Shown here piece by piece: positions 6,401-7,918 of a DNA stretch of 7,918 bases. A model generated the notes under the pieces. It did not search any database. It saw nothing but the letters and a program-made list of their open reading frames with translations, and was not told the DNA's origin. The DNA lies in the NCBI GenBank assembly GCA_945485625.1, contig CALYSH010000056.1:1-7918 (forward strand), written 5' to 3'. A program made the translations under genes and the position numbers. This DNA comes from an uncultured Lachnospiraceae bacterium (GTDB lineage: Bacteria; Bacillota; Clostridia; Lachnospirales; Lachnospiraceae). Position 1 is the first letter of the stretch. Each line of letters begins with the position of its first letter.

Positions 6401-7918
6401 ATTTCAAAGGGAATGGGCACCTTGGGATTCACAAAGGTAGAAAACCGGTCCACAATCTCTCCCCCGGACACCTTTACCGCACCGATTTCGATAATCCGGT
6501 TATTCACCGGTGAAAAGCCTGTGGTTTCGATATCAAATACCACAAAGTCCTCATCCAGCTTTTGTCCCTTCTCCCCGGTGACGATTTCCTTTAAATCATC
6601 CACCAGATAAGCCTCCACACCGTACAGAATCTTAAAGAAATCCTGTTTGTCCGGATTGGAATCCCCCGCCTCTTTTCTCTTGTTCTTTTCCGCCTTCCAC
6701 AAATCATCCCACACATGATTTGCATCCGTAAAGCCCTGTACTGCGCCATGATCCGTGATGGCAATGGCGCGATGCCCCCATTTGTATGCTCTCTTCACGA
6801 TATCACTGGCCTCCGAAACGCCATCCATATCGCTCATTTTCGTGTGACAATGAAGCTCTACACGCTTATGCAGGGCGGTATCGGAACGGGCAACCCGGAA
6901 GTCACTGATTTTCTTTATTCCGGTCAGTGAACTGATGGTCAGCTCATGGTCAAATTTATCCATCATGGCAATTCCCTTGACCTTGATAAAGCTTCCTGCC
7001 TTAAGTCCACCGGTCAGCTCAGCCACCTGCTCGGTTTTCACAAACAGCTTTATGGTAATGGTATCGGTAAAATCCGTAATATCAAAGCTCACGATGGTCT
7101 TTTCATTCTTAATGTCCCTGGTTTCCAGCTTTGTGATCTGTCCGCGGACGGTCACTTCACCGATTTCTCCGATAATCTCCTCAATGGGAAGGGCTTCCTC
7201 CTCAATGTCCCTGCCGTAAATCACGTCCGGATTGTCCGAATGCTTTAAGGGACGATTATAAGAATCATTTTTGGAAAAGCTTCCCTTCTTCCCGAACTCC
7301 CCACTCTTTTTGCCTTCAAAGGAGGATGTACTTCCGGTTTTCTTCTGTTCCTCCGTTTTTTTGGCTTCCTTGGCATGTTCCTGTTGTTTTTCCTCTGCAG
7401 GTTCCTCCGTTGCGTTCTCCCCGGTGTTCTCCCCATCCCGACCCAGACGCTTTTCAATTTCTGCCACCTTCAGCCGGATTCGTTGCTCATCCTCCCTTGC
7501 AAACTTCTCCTCCGTCACCTGACGATATTCCACCGTCATGGTCACTCCAAGGCCAAATCGTTCATTGAACACCTTGTCCAGTACCCGAAGCAAATCCTCC
7601 TCCAGACTTCTGGTCAATACAGAGTCCTCCAGATTAAGCAGTATCTTCGTTTCCTCCGGAAAGGTAATTTCCGCTTTCTTGAAGGCTGAGTATTCCATGT
7701 GATTATAATCCCTCAGTTCCTCCAGAATACTATCCCGATACGCATCCAGTAAAGCATCCGGAGTGTACTGGGCAGAAAGAGCGAACCGCTCATGAATATG
7801 AATTGCAATTGGAGTGGATGCAAAAAGCTGTTTTTTGATTTCACGCTCTAAAACCCTGATATCCTTCTTCTGTATTAACTTTGTACTGTATACATAGATT
7901 TTTAAAAAGGTTTTCCTT
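3451..7918 (-). CDS. polC: PolC-type DNA polymerase III alpha subunit, 5' end beyond window
   Basis: PolC is the replicative polymerase of low-GC Gram-positives, with its own 3'-5' proofreading. Residues here are numbered from the first in-window Met (7696-7698), but the frame is open for 73 more codons to the edge (KTFLKIYVYSTKLIQKKD, then SAQYTPDALLDAYRDSILEE), which is PolC N-terminal domain, so that Met is internal. In order: N-domain; charged low-complexity linker 85-150; OB fold about 180-262; PHP part one with HCHTKMSDMDG (283) and TDHG (315); inserted DEDD exonuclease about 383-547 with DIETTG (389), HNAGFD (469) and HRAVDDAE (527); PHP part two ending near DVHFLDP (703); zinc module C876, C879, C905, C908; palm acids D934 and D936 (PDIDLNFS; 4891-4899) and D1059 (KLDILGHDDP); YMFPKAHAAAYVMMAWR (1237). 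The C-terminus carries clamp-binding QISLFDF. All catalytic residues are present; 1488 residues are visible, nearly full length. Confidence 0.98.
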   Translation of the reverse strand, partial: RKTFLKIYVYSTKLIQKKDIRVLEREIKKQLFASTPIAIHIHERFALSAQYTPDALLDAYRDSILEELRDYNHMEYSAFKKAEITFPEETKILLNLEDSVLTRSLEEDLLRVLDKVFNERFGLGVTMTVEYRQVTEEKFAREDEQRIRLKVAEIEKRLGRDGENTGENATEEPAEEKQQEHAKEAKKTEEQKKTGSTSSFEGKKSGEFGKKGSFSKNDSYNRPLKHSDNPDVIYGRDIEEEALPIEEIIGEIGEVTVRGQITKLETRDIKNEKTIVSFDITDFTDTITIKLFVKTEQVAELTGGLKAGSFIKVKGIAMMDKFDHELTISSLTGIKKISDFRVARSDTALHKRVELHCHTKMSDMDGVSEASDIVKRAYKWGHRAIAITDHGAVQGFTDANHVWDDLWKAEKNKRKEAGDSNPDKQDFFKILYGVEAYLVDDLKEIVTGEKGQKLDEDFVVFDIETTGFSPVNNRIIEIGAVKVSGGEIVDRFSTFVNPKVPIPFEIEKLTGISDEMVMDAEEIEEVLPRFLDFCQGCVMVAHNAGFDMSFIMENCRRQGYSDDFTYVDTVGIARVLLPDQAKHTLDAVAKTLGVSLENHHRAVDDAECTAHIFVKFIQMLAEDQVTTLAQLNALGDSSVELVRKSSSYHVIILAKNDMGRTNLYRLVSQSHLTYFHRHPRVPKSLIMKYREGLIIGSACEAGELYRALLDGQTDAQIARIVSFYDYLEIQPTGNNQFMIASEKIRTVNSIEDIQNLNRRIVALGEQFHKPVVATCDVHFLDPEDEIYRRIIMAGKGFTDADEQAPLYLHTTEEMLEEFAYLGSDKAYEIVVKNTNMIADMIECIAPVRPDKCPPVIADSDKMLTEICYNRAHELYGPDLPEIVEERLKRELHSIISNGFAVMYIIAQKLVWKSVEDGYLVGSRGSVGSSFVATMAGITEVNPLSPHYYCSKCHYVDFDSDEVKAYAGKAGVDMPDKMCPVCGEKLNKDGFDIPFETFLGFKGDKEPDIDLNFSGEYQSKAHKYTEVIFGAGQTFRAGTIGTLADKTAYGYVKHYFEERGKVKRRSEMERIAAGCTGVRRSTGQHPGGIVVLPLGQDINSFTPVQHPANDMTTDTITTHFDYHSIDHNLLKLDILGHDDPTMIRMLQDLTGIDPITIPLDGKDVMSLFQNTDALGVTPDQIGGTKLGALGIPEFGTDFAMQMVIDAQPKSFSDLVRISGLSHGTDVWLGNAQDLIKSGIATISTAICTRDDIMTYLISKGVESEKSFKIMEAVRKGTVAKGKCDKWDEWVEDMRAHDVPEWYIGSCKKIKYMFPKAHAAAYVMMAWRIAYCKVHYPLAYYGAFFSIRAKAFSYEIMCQGKAHLEAVMADYKKREDTLSNKEKDAYSDMRIVQEMYARGFEFAPIDIFRAHSRLFQIVDGKLMPSLTSIEGMGEKAADAVMEASKDGPYLSKDDFKSRTKVSQTVCDLMDRLGLLGKLPESNQISLFDFV

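Noticed and set aside
1..7918. CRISPR array, riboswitch, defence system or prophage
   Set aside because: No spaced direct repeats, no recognisable aptamer core in any leader, and no gene of those classes on either strand.

Overview
The window looks like chromosome from a low-to-mid-GC Gram-positive anaerobe, most likely a clostridium of the Lachnospiraceae type. The evidence is a PolC-type (Firmicutes) replicative polymerase, a DUF6033-like protein with a Lachnospiraceae flavour, strong AGGAGG ribosome-binding sites and a tRNA without an encoded CCA. This placement comes from recognising families by eye; no search was run. Every gene I can support lies on the minus strand, so the order of transcription runs from high to low coordinates.

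Layout, right to left. Positions 7918-3451 hold polC, the alpha subunit of DNA polymerase III. Its 5' end is beyond the window: the frame stays open for 73 codons upstream of the first in-window ATG (7698), and those codons still read like PolC. Positions 3387-3212 are a self-contained tRNA unit: a TTGCAA-N17-TATTAT promoter, a leader hairpin, tRNA-Glu(CTC) at 3327-3256 and a strong intrinsic terminator. Positions 3188-1270 are a two-gene operon: a DUF6033-like protein (259 aa), then after 24 nt an unrecognised 334-aa coiled-coil, acidic protein. Its best promoter candidate resembles a sigma-28 (SigD/FliA, motility) site rather than a housekeeping one, with a palindrome over the expected start of transcription.

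Positions 1269-921 are a 349-bp AT-rich intergenic stretch. It holds a very stable hairpin (probable operon terminator) and a good sigma-A promoter for topA, with a 10-nt T-tract in its spacer. Positions 920-1 are the first 306 codons of topA (DNA topoisomerase I); the gene runs off the left edge just after its active-site tyrosine.

The named genes are housekeeping (replication, supercoiling, translation). The accessory and least understood part is the central two-gene operon. If the sigma-28 reading is right, it would belong to the flagellar/late motility regulon of the host. I see no insertion sequence, CRISPR array, phage gene or defence system.
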